The position numbers were made by a program, and so were the translations under genes. A stretch of DNA of 6,257 nt from an uncultured Muribaculaceae bacterium (GTDB lineage: Bacteria; Bacteroidota; Bacteroidia; Bacteroidales; Muribaculaceae), in the NCBI GenBank assembly GCA_947177435.1, contig CAMWUM010000117.1:1-6257 (forward strand). The letters run 5' to 3'. The notes beneath the pieces were generated by a model. That model saw nothing but the letters and a program-made list of their open reading frames with translations, did not search any database and was not told where the DNA came from. Shown here one piece after another: positions 1 to 6,118 of this stretch (position 1 is its first letter; each line of letters begins with the position of its first letter).

Positions 1-1168
1 AGAGACGCTCGACGCGGCCAACTCCTTCGAGTCGCATGACCACAACTCAACCCACTCAATCACTCCGAAATTTGAGAAGGAAATGGAAGTATCTTCGGGC
101 AAACTCAGGCTTATGGCCCAGGTGCCGACCAATATCACCACCAAGCGCCTGCATTATACCCGAGGCTCTGTCGACGTCACTCCGCAGCATACCTGGGGAT
201 TGGTGGACGGTAACCTGCTAAGGCTGATTTTCCAGAAAGACACCGAGCGGGCGATGGGTTATTACCATATAGGATACAGCCTCTCGTCGGGAGCCCCCGA
301 CCTCGAGCGCATGATTGACATGGTCAATGACGCCGACCCCCTCAACATTTATCTCGGCAACCCCGACCTGAAAACGAGTTGCACGCACAGTTTGGCGCTT
401 AGCACATCGCATTGGATCAAATCGTCGCAGACATCGGTTTATGCCTACGTCAACGGCTCCTACACCCAGCGCGCCATTACGTCGGGCTACGCTCTTGATC
501 CCACCACCGGCGTGCGCCGATTCAAGGCCTACAATGTCGACGGCAACTGGTCGGTGTCGGGTCGAGGCGGATTTTCAACCGCACTGGGCAGCCGCAGGCA
601 ATGGTCGCCGCAAGTCGACGTCACGGCCTCCTATAACAAATATACTGATATGACAGGCATTGGCATCGGAGATCCTGAGCCCTCAAAGGCATACGCGCTA
701 AATCTGTCTCTATACCCCCAACTTACTTACGAAGCCCTGGGCTGGGTATTCAACCTTGGCGTCGCCGGCCAGTGGACACACTCCAAGAATAGCGGCCTGT
801 ACGGCGCCGCCCCAAGCAATGTCGGATACGTAATTCCCGCATTCAGGACCCAGGGCAAGCTGCCCGCCCACCTCAGTCTGTTTACTCAGATACAGATGTA
901 CAAGCGCGTGGGCATGACCGATACGGCCCTCAACAAGCCGCAGTGGGTATGGACTATATCGCTGCAGTACGCCCCCGATGAGAAGTGGGTCATCTCGCTT
1001 GACGGCTTCGACATACTCCGCCAGCTCAGTCCGGCGCAGGTCACCGTCAACTCGCAGGGCCGCACGGAGACGTACACCAACACCTTGCCGTCCTACTTCA
1101 TGGCCCGCGTGCAGTACCATATCAACATATCCCCCAAGAAGGAGATTGTCCAGCCCCGCTACTTCTAA
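1..1168 (+). CDS. Outer-membrane beta-barrel protein, TonB-dependent-receptor-like, C-terminal part (5' partial)
   Basis: The frame is open from base 2 with no start codon needed, so the gene begins before the window; 388 residues are visible. The ATG at 83 is internal. The protein alternates polar and hydrophobic residues in short strands separated by Gly/Asn/Asp-rich turns, as expected for the barrel of an outer-membrane transporter. The segment LNIYLGNPDLK (around 344-376) is the 'GNP-L' motif usual in the barrels of Bacteroidetes TonB-dependent receptors and the outer membrane protein beta-barrel family. The last strand (VQYHINISPKK) and the terminal Phe fit the C-terminal signal of outer-membrane proteins. 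The plug and any carboxypeptidase-like N-terminal domain would lie outside the window. The substrate cannot be told. It is convergent with the AraC gene at 1202 and separated from it by a terminator, so it is probably not part of the downstream system. Confidence 0.85.
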   Translation, partial: ETLDAANSFESHDHNSTHSITPKFEKEMEVSSGKLRLMAQVPTNITTKRLHYTRGSVDVTPQHTWGLVDGNLLRLIFQKDTERAMGYYHIGYSLSSGAPDLERMIDMVNDADPLNIYLGNPDLKTSCTHSLALSTSHWIKSSQTSVYAYVNGSYTQRAITSGYALDPTTGVRRFKAYNVDGNWSVSGRGGFSTALGSRRQWSPQVDVTASYNKYTDMTGIGIGDPEPSKAYALNLSLYPQLTYEALGWVFNLGVAGQWTHSKNSGLYGAAPSNVGYVIPAFRTQGKLPAHLSLFTQIQMYKRVGMTDTALNKPQWVWTISLQYAPDEKWVISLDGFDILRQLSPAQVTVNSQGRTETYTNTLPSYFMARVQYHINISPKKEIVQPRYF

Positions 1169-1175
1169 ATCATAG

Positions 1176-1208
1176 TGAGGGCGCGCCTAAATGGCGCGCC
1201 CTCATTTT
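1176..1208 (+). terminator. Rho-independent terminator between convergent genes
   Basis: A perfect 12-bp inverted repeat, TGAGGGCGCGCC (1176-1187) and GGCGCGCCCTCA (1193-1204), surrounds a 5-base loop TAAAT and is followed by TTTT (1205-1208). It lies 7 bases after the stop codon of the barrel gene. The right arm contains the stop codon (1202-1204) of the minus-strand AraC gene, so the same hairpin would also form at the end of that transcript. The T-tract is good only in the plus direction; in the minus direction the hairpin is followed by CTATGATTT, so termination there may be weaker. Confidence 0.85.
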
Positions 1209-2104
1209 ATGCGGCGGGCACAGTATTCGGTGGGCGTTTCGCCCGTTATTTTCTTGAATGTGCGTGAGAAGTGCTGGGGATAGTCAAAGCCCAGGGAGTA
1301 TGCCGCCTCTGAAGAGCTCATGCCCGAGACAAGGCGGTTTTTGGCAAGCTGCATCACGTACTGTTTGATATAGTGGTTGGCCGTCTGGCCGGTGGCACGC
1401 TTTATTACATCGCTCAGGTAGCTTGACGACATGTTAAGTTGCTCCGAGCAATATTGCACGGTGGGCACGCCCAGGTCGAGCTGCCGGTCTTGCTCGAAAT
1501 AGTCTTTCAGCAGTTTTTCAAACCGAGCAAGAATATCGTTGTTGAGTACCGTGCGCGAGATGAACTGTCGGTTGTAGAATCGTTGGGCATACCGCAGCAG
1601 CAGATTGATAAAGCCCACCAGGATGCGGTTTTGCATCGCGTCGGCCGGGAATTTCAGTTCGTTCTCTATCTGGCGGAAAAGCCCCACAATTACTTCGCGC
1701 TCCTCTTCGGTCATGTGTAGGGCCTCGTTGATGCGGTAATCAAAGAATGAGAAGTTCTTTATTTCTTTTTCGAGAGCAGTCCCCTGCAATATGTCGGGAT
1801 GGAACAGCAACGCCCAGCCTGTCATGTTCACCAGTTCGCCATTGTCCTCCTTGCCGCCGAGTTGGCCGGGGGCCACGCAGATGAGCGTGTCCTCGGAGTA
1901 GTCGTATTTGCCGGTGCCGTACACCAGTTCCATATCGGTGCCCTTGCCTTGCAGAAACAGGCCATAGACGCCGTAGTTGTTGAGGCTGTGGCGCACGGGC
2001 GAGACCTTGCTGTAATCGATCACGGTGATAAGCTCGTGCGGGTCGGTCTGGCCCACCCAGGCGCTGTAGTCAGATGGCTTGGCCACTTTCAGTATCTTGC
2101 TCAT
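1202..2104 (-). CDS. AraC-family transcriptional regulator
   Basis: This 300-residue protein has the length of a full AraC/XylS regulator: a sensing N-terminal part (about 1-180, beta-rich up to about residue 115 and helical after it) and a C-terminal DNA-binding domain (about 190-300). The first helix-turn-helix is near 213-238 (TVQYCSEQLNMSSSYLSDVI, then KRATG). The second is near 262-286, followed by the family signature GFDYPQHFSRTFKKITGETP. There is no membrane segment or kinase domain, so it is a one-component cytoplasmic regulator. The start at 2104 is supported by a TAnnTTTG element 29 bases upstream. It is divergent from the flavodoxin gene across 176 bases, the usual arrangement for a regulator of its neighbour and of itself; that target is inferred. 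The ligand is unknown. Confidence 0.93.
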   Translation of the reverse strand: MSKILKVAKPSDYSAWVGQTDPHELITVIDYSKVSPVRHSLNNYGVYGLFLQGKGTDMELVYGTGKYDYSEDTLICVAPGQLGGKEDNGELVNMTGWALLFHPDILQGTALEKEIKNFSFFDYRINEALHMTEEEREVIVGLFRQIENELKFPADAMQNRILVGFINLLLRYAQRFYNRQFISRTVLNNDILARFEKLLKDYFEQDRQLDLGVPTVQYCSEQLNMSSSYLSDVIKRATGQTANHYIKQYVMQLAKNRLVSGMSSSEAAYSLGFDYPQHFSRTFKKITGETPTEYCARRIK

Positions 2105-2133
2105 ATCGCGGCGGCTGAATTGTTATTCCAACG

Positions 2134-2141
2134 CAAATTTA
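2134..2141 (-). promoter_or_regulatory. Candidate -7 element (TAnnTTTG) of the minus-strand AraC gene
   Basis: On the minus strand the bases read TAAATTTG, an exact match to the Bacteroides -7 consensus TAnnTTTG. The element ends 29 bases before the ATG at 2104, which suits a short leader. No TTTG -33 box is seen 19-21 bases further upstream, so the promoter may be weak or activator-dependent. Confidence 0.55.
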
Positions 2142-2183
2142 CGAAAAAATTTCTTGAAAACGTGTGGGCCACGGCCTCCGCAA

Positions 2184-2217
2184 TCAAAAAAATTGGTTAG
2201 ACCACAGTGATTTTTGA
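2184..2217. promoter_or_regulatory. Imperfect nested palindrome, candidate operator in the divergent promoter region
   Basis: TCAAAAA (2184-2190) and TTTTTGA (2211-2217) form a 7-bp inverted repeat with a 20-base spacer. Inside it, TGGT (2194-2197) and ACCA (2201-2204) form a second inverted repeat with nearly the same centre (about 2199-2200). It lies between the two facing -7 elements, upstream of both genes. A regulator site is inferred only from position and symmetry; the AT-rich arms could occur by chance. Confidence 0.25.
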
Positions 2218-2241
2218 CGATGATATTATAATCCTTTTTTG

Positions 2242-2249
2242 TAACTTTG
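2242..2249 (+). promoter_or_regulatory. Candidate -7 element (TAnnTTTG) of the flavodoxin operon
   Basis: TAACTTTG matches the Bacteroides -7 consensus and ends 31 bases before the flavodoxin ATG. The nearest upstream TTTG (2213-2216) is 25 bases away, longer than the usual spacing of about 19-21. The lack of a well-placed -33 box would fit a promoter that needs an activator such as the divergent AraC protein (inference). Confidence 0.55.
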
Positions 2250-2280
2250 CAAATTAAATACGCTTTACAAATAAAGATTT

Positions 2281-3006
2281 ATGAAAAGGATATTAATTTC
2301 TCTAGCCATATTGATGTCGGCCTTCGCCATGCAGGCCAAGACCCTTGTGGTTTATTACAGTTATACCAACAACGTGCACAGCATCGTCGCCGAACTCACC
2401 AAGCAGATTGACGCCGACGTCGTGCGCATCCAGCCCGCTGAGAAGGGCCTGGATTACGAGGCCAACAACTACGCTATCGGCAGCGCGCAGATCGCGGCCA
2501 TCCGCAACAATCCCACCGACCCCAATTCCTATCCGGCCATCGACCCCGTCGACGTCAATCTCGACGAATACGACTGCGTCATCATCGGCGCGCCGCTGTG
2601 GTGGAGCAATATGGCATCCCCTCTGCAAACGTATCTGTTTCAGAATGGCGGCAAGATGGCCGGCAAGAAAATCGGCCTGATTGTGTCGAGCGCAAGCAGC
2701 GGCATCAGCGGGGTGGAGAGCGACGCCAAGCGCCTGATCCCCAATGGTGACTTCTTCACCCCCAGTCTTTGGATTCGCTCAGCCCAGACTCGCAACGCCG
2801 CCTCGCTCATCCAGCAGTGGCTCAAGGATATTGACTACGCATCGGTTGCCGGCATCTCCGGCGCCAAGGCCGAAAGCGGCGTGGTCAATGTCTATGACCT
2901 GATGGGCAATCTAGTGTATAGCGGCACGCAGGAGCTTATCGATGTGACAGCCAGTGGGACATACCTCGTCAAGACCAACGCCGTCACCAAGAAAGTGCGC
3001 ATCTAA
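2281..3006 (+). CDS. Exported flavodoxin-like protein with C-terminal sorting-like tail
   Basis: The 241-residue protein has three parts. Residues 1-19 are a signal peptide: Lys-Arg, a hydrophobic core, then likely cleavage after AMQA (19) or AFA (16). Residues 20-183 are a flavodoxin fold. TLVVYYSYTNN (21-31) is the first strand and FMN phosphate-binding loop, and IIGAPLWWSNMASPLQTYL (101-119) is the flavin-side loop typical of the Flavodoxin_4-type family. Residues about 190-241 are a short beta-rich tail (VVNVYDLMGNLVYSG ... GTYLVKT...KKVRI) resembling the type A sorting domain of type IX secretion cargo. The protein would therefore act outside the cytoplasm as an FMN-dependent electron carrier or quinone/disulfide-type reductase; the partner is unknown. 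It heads an operon with the DXS-like gene 38 bases downstream. An internal ATG at codon 17 (2329) could in principle yield a cytosolic form. The flavodoxin fold is secure, export is likely, and use of type IX secretion is uncertain. Confidence 0.88.
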   Translation: MKRILISLAILMSAFAMQAKTLVVYYSYTNNVHSIVAELTKQIDADVVRIQPAEKGLDYEANNYAIGSAQIAAIRNNPTDPNSYPAIDPVDVNLDEYDCVIIGAPLWWSNMASPLQTYLFQNGGKMAGKKIGLIVSSASSGISGVESDAKRLIPNGDFFTPSLWIRSAQTRNAASLIQQWLKDIDYASVAGISGAKAESGVVNVYDLMGNLVYSGTQELIDVTASGTYLVKTNAVTKKVRI

Positions 3007-3044
3007 CCCGTGTTCGTTTTTAATACAGAATAATAACATACATT

Positions 3045-4808
3045 ATGATGAAAGATATTGATTTATCTGCAATCAAAACTCCCGCCGACATACGCAAAAT
3101 GAATGTCGAGGAGCTCACGCAGCTTGCCGCCGAGATGCGCGGCGCTTTGATGGATAAGCTTTCAGTCCATGGCGGCCACGTCGGCCCCAACCTGGGCATG
3201 GTGGAGGCTGTAATCGCCCTGCATTACGTTTTTAATACGCCCGAGGATAAGATAGTGTTTGACGTTTCGCACCAGACCTATCCACACAAGATGATTACGG
3301 GCCGCATGCAGGCATTCACCGACCCAGCGCATTACGACGATGTGACGGGCTACACCAACCCCGCCGAAAGCGACTATGATCTCTATTCGCTCGGCCATAC
3401 GTCGTCGGCCGTGGCTCTGGCCGCAGGCCTGGCCAAGGCAAGGGATCTTCAAGGCGGCAAGGAGAACGTGGTGGCTGTCATCGGCGACGGCTCGCTCAGC
3501 GGCGGCGTGGCCTTTGAGGGCCTCGACTACGGCGCTACGCTCGACAGCAACTTCATTGTCATCGTCAACGACAACCAAATGAGCATCGCCGAAAACCACG
3601 GCGGCATCTACGACAATCTGCAACTGCTCAGAAACACCAACGGCACGGCCGAGCCCAACCTCTTCCGTGCCATGGGATATGCCTACCATTATGTCAATTA
3701 CGGCAACGATATTAAGAGCCTGATCGAGATGTTCCGCGCCGTCAAGGATACCGATCGCCCCGTGGTCGTGCACATCAACACGATGAAGGGCTTGGGCCTG
3801 GCCGTGGCCGAGGCCGACAAGGAGACGTTCCACTTCTCCGCCCCCTTCGACCTCAAGACCGGCGCCCTCCTCAACGAGCAGCACGACGCCCCCGAGGATT
3901 ACAGTGAGCATTTTGGCAAGAAGATGCTGAGCATGATGAAGGAAAACGGCAACGTGGTGACCATCACGGCCGGCACCCCCGGCGTCCTAGGCTTCGACAA
4001 GGCTCGCAGGGAAGAGGCCGGACGTCAGTTCGTCGATGTAGGCATTGCCGAGCAGGCCGCCATCGACGTGGCCAGCGGACTCGCCAAGGGCGGCATGCGC
4101 CCGGTCGTGGGCTTCGTCAGCAGCTTCCTGCAAAGGGCTTATGACCAGTTTAGCCAGGATATCGCCCTCAACCATCAGGCCGCCACATTCGTGGTGTTCT
4201 ACGGTACGATGTTCGGCATGAATGACGAGACCCACCTCGGATTCTTCGACATAGCGCTGCTCTCCAATATCCCCGGCCTGCTGTACCTCGCCCCGACCTG
4301 CAAGGAAGAGTTTGACTCTATGCTCGCCTGGTCAGTGCGACAGACAGAACTGCCCGTCGTCATCCGTACCCCTGGATGCGTGGCCGTCTCCAATCCCGCC
4401 ATGCAGCTGCTCGACGACTACTCCAAGCCCAAGTACGAAATCGCGCGTCAGGGCGAAGGCGTTGCCCTCATCGGCGCCGGCCTGATGTTCGGTATAATGC
4501 AGCAGGCGGCCGACCTGCTGGCCAAGGAGGGCGTCAACGTAACCCTCATCAATCCGCGCAACCTGTCCACCCTCGACACCGACACCCTCGACACCCTCAA
4601 AGGCTACAAGGCCGTGATTACCGCCGAGGACGGCATCGTCGACGGCGGCTTTGGCCAGAAAGTGGCATCCTACCTCGGCGAGTCCCCCGTCAAGGTAATC
4701 AACCTTGGCCTCCCCAAGGAATTCCTCAACAGGTACAACTACGCCGCTCTCCAGCAAAAGTGCGGCCTCACCCCCGAGCAAATCGCCCAAACCGCCATTA
4801 ATGCCTGA
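3045..4808 (+). CDS. Short 1-deoxy-D-xylulose-5-phosphate synthase-like enzyme (DXS paralogue, transketolase family)
   Basis: This 587-residue protein aligns along its whole length with DXS (E. coli enzyme about 620). It has DVSHQTYPHK (73-82), the thiamine-diphosphate motif GDGS (147-150) through NDN (175-177), the catalytic Glu336 in DVGIAEQ, FLQRAYDQ (361-368), THLGFFD (396-402), and a C-terminal transketolase domain from about 465. DXS condenses pyruvate with glyceraldehyde-3-phosphate to start MEP isoprenoid synthesis. By alignment from memory to E. coli, Arg420 and Arg478, which bind the acceptor phosphate, become Tyr386 and Gly444. Tyr392, Asp427 and His372 become Val358, Asn393 and Ala338. 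His299 (His263) and Arg398 (Arg364) are kept. About 32 residues are missing after residue 187. A decarboxylating carboligase with a different acceptor is therefore more likely than true DXS. The start is ATGATG at 3045; no Shine-Dalgarno is visible. The next gene overlaps its stop by 8 bases. The family is certain, the substrate is not. Confidence 0.9.
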   Translation: MMKDIDLSAIKTPADIRKMNVEELTQLAAEMRGALMDKLSVHGGHVGPNLGMVEAVIALHYVFNTPEDKIVFDVSHQTYPHKMITGRMQAFTDPAHYDDVTGYTNPAESDYDLYSLGHTSSAVALAAGLAKARDLQGGKENVVAVIGDGSLSGGVAFEGLDYGATLDSNFIVIVNDNQMSIAENHGGIYDNLQLLRNTNGTAEPNLFRAMGYAYHYVNYGNDIKSLIEMFRAVKDTDRPVVVHINTMKGLGLAVAEADKETFHFSAPFDLKTGALLNEQHDAPEDYSEHFGKKMLSMMKENGNVVTITAGTPGVLGFDKARREEAGRQFVDVGIAEQAAIDVASGLAKGGMRPVVGFVSSFLQRAYDQFSQDIALNHQAATFVVFYGTMFGMNDETHLGFFDIALLSNIPGLLYLAPTCKEEFDSMLAWSVRQTELPVVIRTPGCVAVSNPAMQLLDDYSKPKYEIARQGEGVALIGAGLMFGIMQQAADLLAKEGVNVTLINPRNLSTLDTDTLDTLKGYKAVITAEDGIVDGGFGQKVASYLGESPVKVINLGLPKEFLNRYNYAALQQKCGLTPEQIAQTAINA

Positions 4809-5640
4809 GCCTGTTCGCCATCTTCATGAAATGATTGTATACGCCGAGGAGTTTAGTCTTATAAACTCCCCGGCGTTCTATGATTGCGTCGTGCATGTGA
4901 TATGCACCGCAGGCACCGGCAGTCTCATGTATGGCGGGCGCCTTTTCACCATGTCTAAGCATGATATTGCAGTTATCTCAAGGCCGCGGCTGGTGACGGA
5001 AATTAATTCCGATGCCGACTTCCGTTGCGAATACATCGCCGCGCCCGACCAGTTCCTGCACAATCTGCTGCCGGCCAACAATTATTCCATACAAGGGGGT
5101 GTGAGTCTCTTTCACAATCCAATAATTAGGGTTTCTGAGGCAGACGCCGCGCGCTTTCGGACCGATCTGGCCAATATCCGCCGGAGGATTGGCGATGCCG
5201 ACCACCGTTTTTACCACGAGCTGATGGGCAGCCTGTTGCAGACTATGATCTATGACCTCTTTGACTTCCACGCCAAGACCAACGACAGCATCCTCACCAC
5301 CGACAGGGTGGGCTACATCACGGCCCAGTTCTTCAATATGATCGAGGCCGGCAGGCCCAAGACACACAGGGAGGTGGCGCACTATGCCAGCCAACTGCAC
5401 GTGACGCCCAAGTATCTGTCTGACACGATAAAGCGCGTGACTGGCCGAAGCGCTTCGACCCATATCAACAATGAGGCAAAAGCAATAGCGCTGTCTTATC
5501 TGAAAGACAGCGCCATGTCCGTTTCGCAAATTGCCGAAGAGATGCACTTCTCGTCGCTAAGCTATTTCAGCCGCTTCTGCGTCAAGCACATAGGCATGTC
5601 GCCCACGCAATTCCGCTCCGCCGGCGCCAAGTCGCAGTGA
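4801..5640 (+). CDS. AraC-family transcriptional regulator (translationally coupled to the DXS-like gene)
   Basis: From the ATG at 4801 the protein has 279 residues. The N-terminal part (1-160) is a probable cupin-like sensing domain (for example CTAGTGSLMYGGRLFTMSKH, 35-54). The C-terminal AraC domain has a first helix-turn-helix at about 188-215 (EVAHYASQLHVTPKYLSDTI, then KRVTG) and a second at about 238-265 (VSQIAEEMHFSSLSYFSRFC), ending GMSPTQFR. The start overlaps the DXS-like stop in ATGCCTGA, an overlap that favours translational coupling. The frame stays open back to 4705, but that stretch lies inside the DXS-like gene and is low in complexity (Ser/Pro/Lys), so I reject it; ATG 4831 is a second option. 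Being in the operon, it probably controls it or a related target. Its recognition region YLSDTIKRVTG resembles that of the first regulator (YLSDVIKRATG), a pattern common in Bacteroidetes AraC proteins. Confidence 0.9.
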   Translation: MPEPVRHLHEMIVYAEEFSLINSPAFYDCVVHVICTAGTGSLMYGGRLFTMSKHDIAVISRPRLVTEINSDADFRCEYIAAPDQFLHNLLPANNYSIQGGVSLFHNPIIRVSEADAARFRTDLANIRRRIGDADHRFYHELMGSLLQTMIYDLFDFHAKTNDSILTTDRVGYITAQFFNMIEAGRPKTHREVAHYASQLHVTPKYLSDTIKRVTGRSASTHINNEAKAIALSYLKDSAMSVSQIAEEMHFSSLSYFSRFCVKHIGMSPTQFRSAGAKSQ

Positions 5641-5712
5641 AAGGTTAATTGTTTAGGCGGTAGCAGATCGTTTGGAAGCGTTGAGGTTTCATCAACTGAA
5701 CTTTTTTGCTGA

Positions 5713-5720
5713 TAAATTTG
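5713..5720 (+). promoter_or_regulatory. Alternative -7 element upstream of the toxin gene
   Basis: TAAATTTG also fits TAnnTTTG and would give a leader of roughly 25 bases before the ATG at 5753. No TTTG lies at the proper distance upstream (the closest, 5671-5674, is 38 bases away). Its last four bases are the -33 box of the better promoter, so the two cannot be fully independent. Confidence 0.35.
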
Positions 5721-5748
5721 TCTATTTATTACTAATTAGTTATCTTTG
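5717..5748 (+). promoter_or_regulatory. Bacteroides-type promoter (TTTG-N20-TATCTTTG) of the toxin-antitoxin operon
   Basis: TTTG (5717-5720) and TATCTTTG (5741-5748) are separated by 20 bases, a full match to the Bacteroides -33/-7 consensus TTTG and TAnnTTTG. Only four bases (CGCT) lie between the -7 element and the ATG at 5753. Transcription would thus start at or inside that codon, implying a leaderless mRNA or a later start codon such as GTG 5789. Confidence 0.7.
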
Positions 5749-5752
5749 CGCT

Positions 5753-6118
5753 ATGGAATCAAATGAGGGACAAAGTAGTGAAATCCGCGTGGTTTATAAA
5801 ACGCCCCAGTTTGAGGCGTTCTACAACTCGTTACCCTCAAAGGTGCAGACTAAATTCAAATATGTAATAGATGTTGTAACCACCATTTACGATATATCGA
5901 CAAAATTTGTCAAACATCTGCAAGATACAGATCTTTATGAGATGCGTGTATCAGTAGGCAGCAATGAGTATCGTACTATTCTCTTTGCTATTGACAAACC
6001 AAATGTTATCGAAGCCACAAGGATAATCCTATTAAATGGCTTTCTGAAGAAATCCAGTAAAGATTACCGTAAGCAAATAGAAATTGCTCAATCAATACTA
6101 AACGATTTGGAACAATGA
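5753..6118 (+). CDS. Type II toxin, RelE/HigB family (phage Gp49-like)
   Basis: The 121-residue protein matches the RelE/HigB superfamily in layout: an N-terminal strand (IRVVYKTPQFEAFYNSL, 11-27), a helical hairpin (about 28-58), then the strands LYEMRVSVG (61-69), EYRTILFAI (72-80) and IILLNGFLKKSSK (91-103), and a final helix. LLNGFLKK is the hallmark of the Gp49-like subgroup. Members are ribosome-dependent mRNA interferases neutralised by the adjacent antitoxin. The frame is open back to 5672, but that start would put the promoter inside the gene; ATG 5753 is preferred, and GTG 5789, just before the first strand, is an alternative. The stop overlaps the antitoxin start in ATGA, so the two are coupled. 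The gene is AT-rich (85 G+C in 5821-6060, 35%) against 68-73% in sampled 60-base lines of the DXS-like gene, which suggests acquisition by transfer. Confidence 0.85.
   Translation: MESNEGQSSEIRVVYKTPQFEAFYNSLPSKVQTKFKYVIDVVTTIYDISTKFVKHLQDTDLYEMRVSVGSNEYRTILFAIDKPNVIEATRIILLNGFLKKSSKDYRKQIEIAQSILNDLEQ

Noticed and set aside
3162..3911. Long minus-strand open frame of 249 codons
   Set aside because: It lies wholly antisense to the DXS-like gene and is an effect of GC-rich codons. The product is Val/Gly/His-rich with no recognisable motif and no promoter.
4332..4790. Minus-strand open frame of 152 codons
   Set aside because: It is antisense to the conserved C-terminal domain of the DXS-like enzyme and has no family features.
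4705..4800. Upstream extension of the second AraC gene
   Set aside because: It would overlap the DXS-like gene by about 100 bases with a Ser/Pro/Lys-rich low-complexity peptide; ATG 4801 at the stop-start overlap is more natural.
2281..4808. Reading the flavodoxin plus DXS-like pair as a standard MEP isoprenoid operon
   Set aside because: The flavodoxin appears exported and the DXS-like protein lacks key acceptor-site residues, so a routine MEP role is not supported.
4978..5547. Minus-strand open frame of 189 codons
   Set aside because: It mirrors the second AraC gene, whose helix-turn-helix motifs are clearly the real coding sense.
5680..5706. Possible terminator after the second AraC gene
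   Set aside because: GTTGA (5680-5684) and TCAAC (5692-5696) form only a 5-bp stem, and the T run (5702-5707) is separated from it by five bases. Too weak to call, although a terminator is expected here.
5672..5752. N-terminal extension of the toxin from ATG 5672
   Set aside because: The extension would contain the consensus promoter and encodes a hydrophobic stretch not expected in RelE/HigB toxins.
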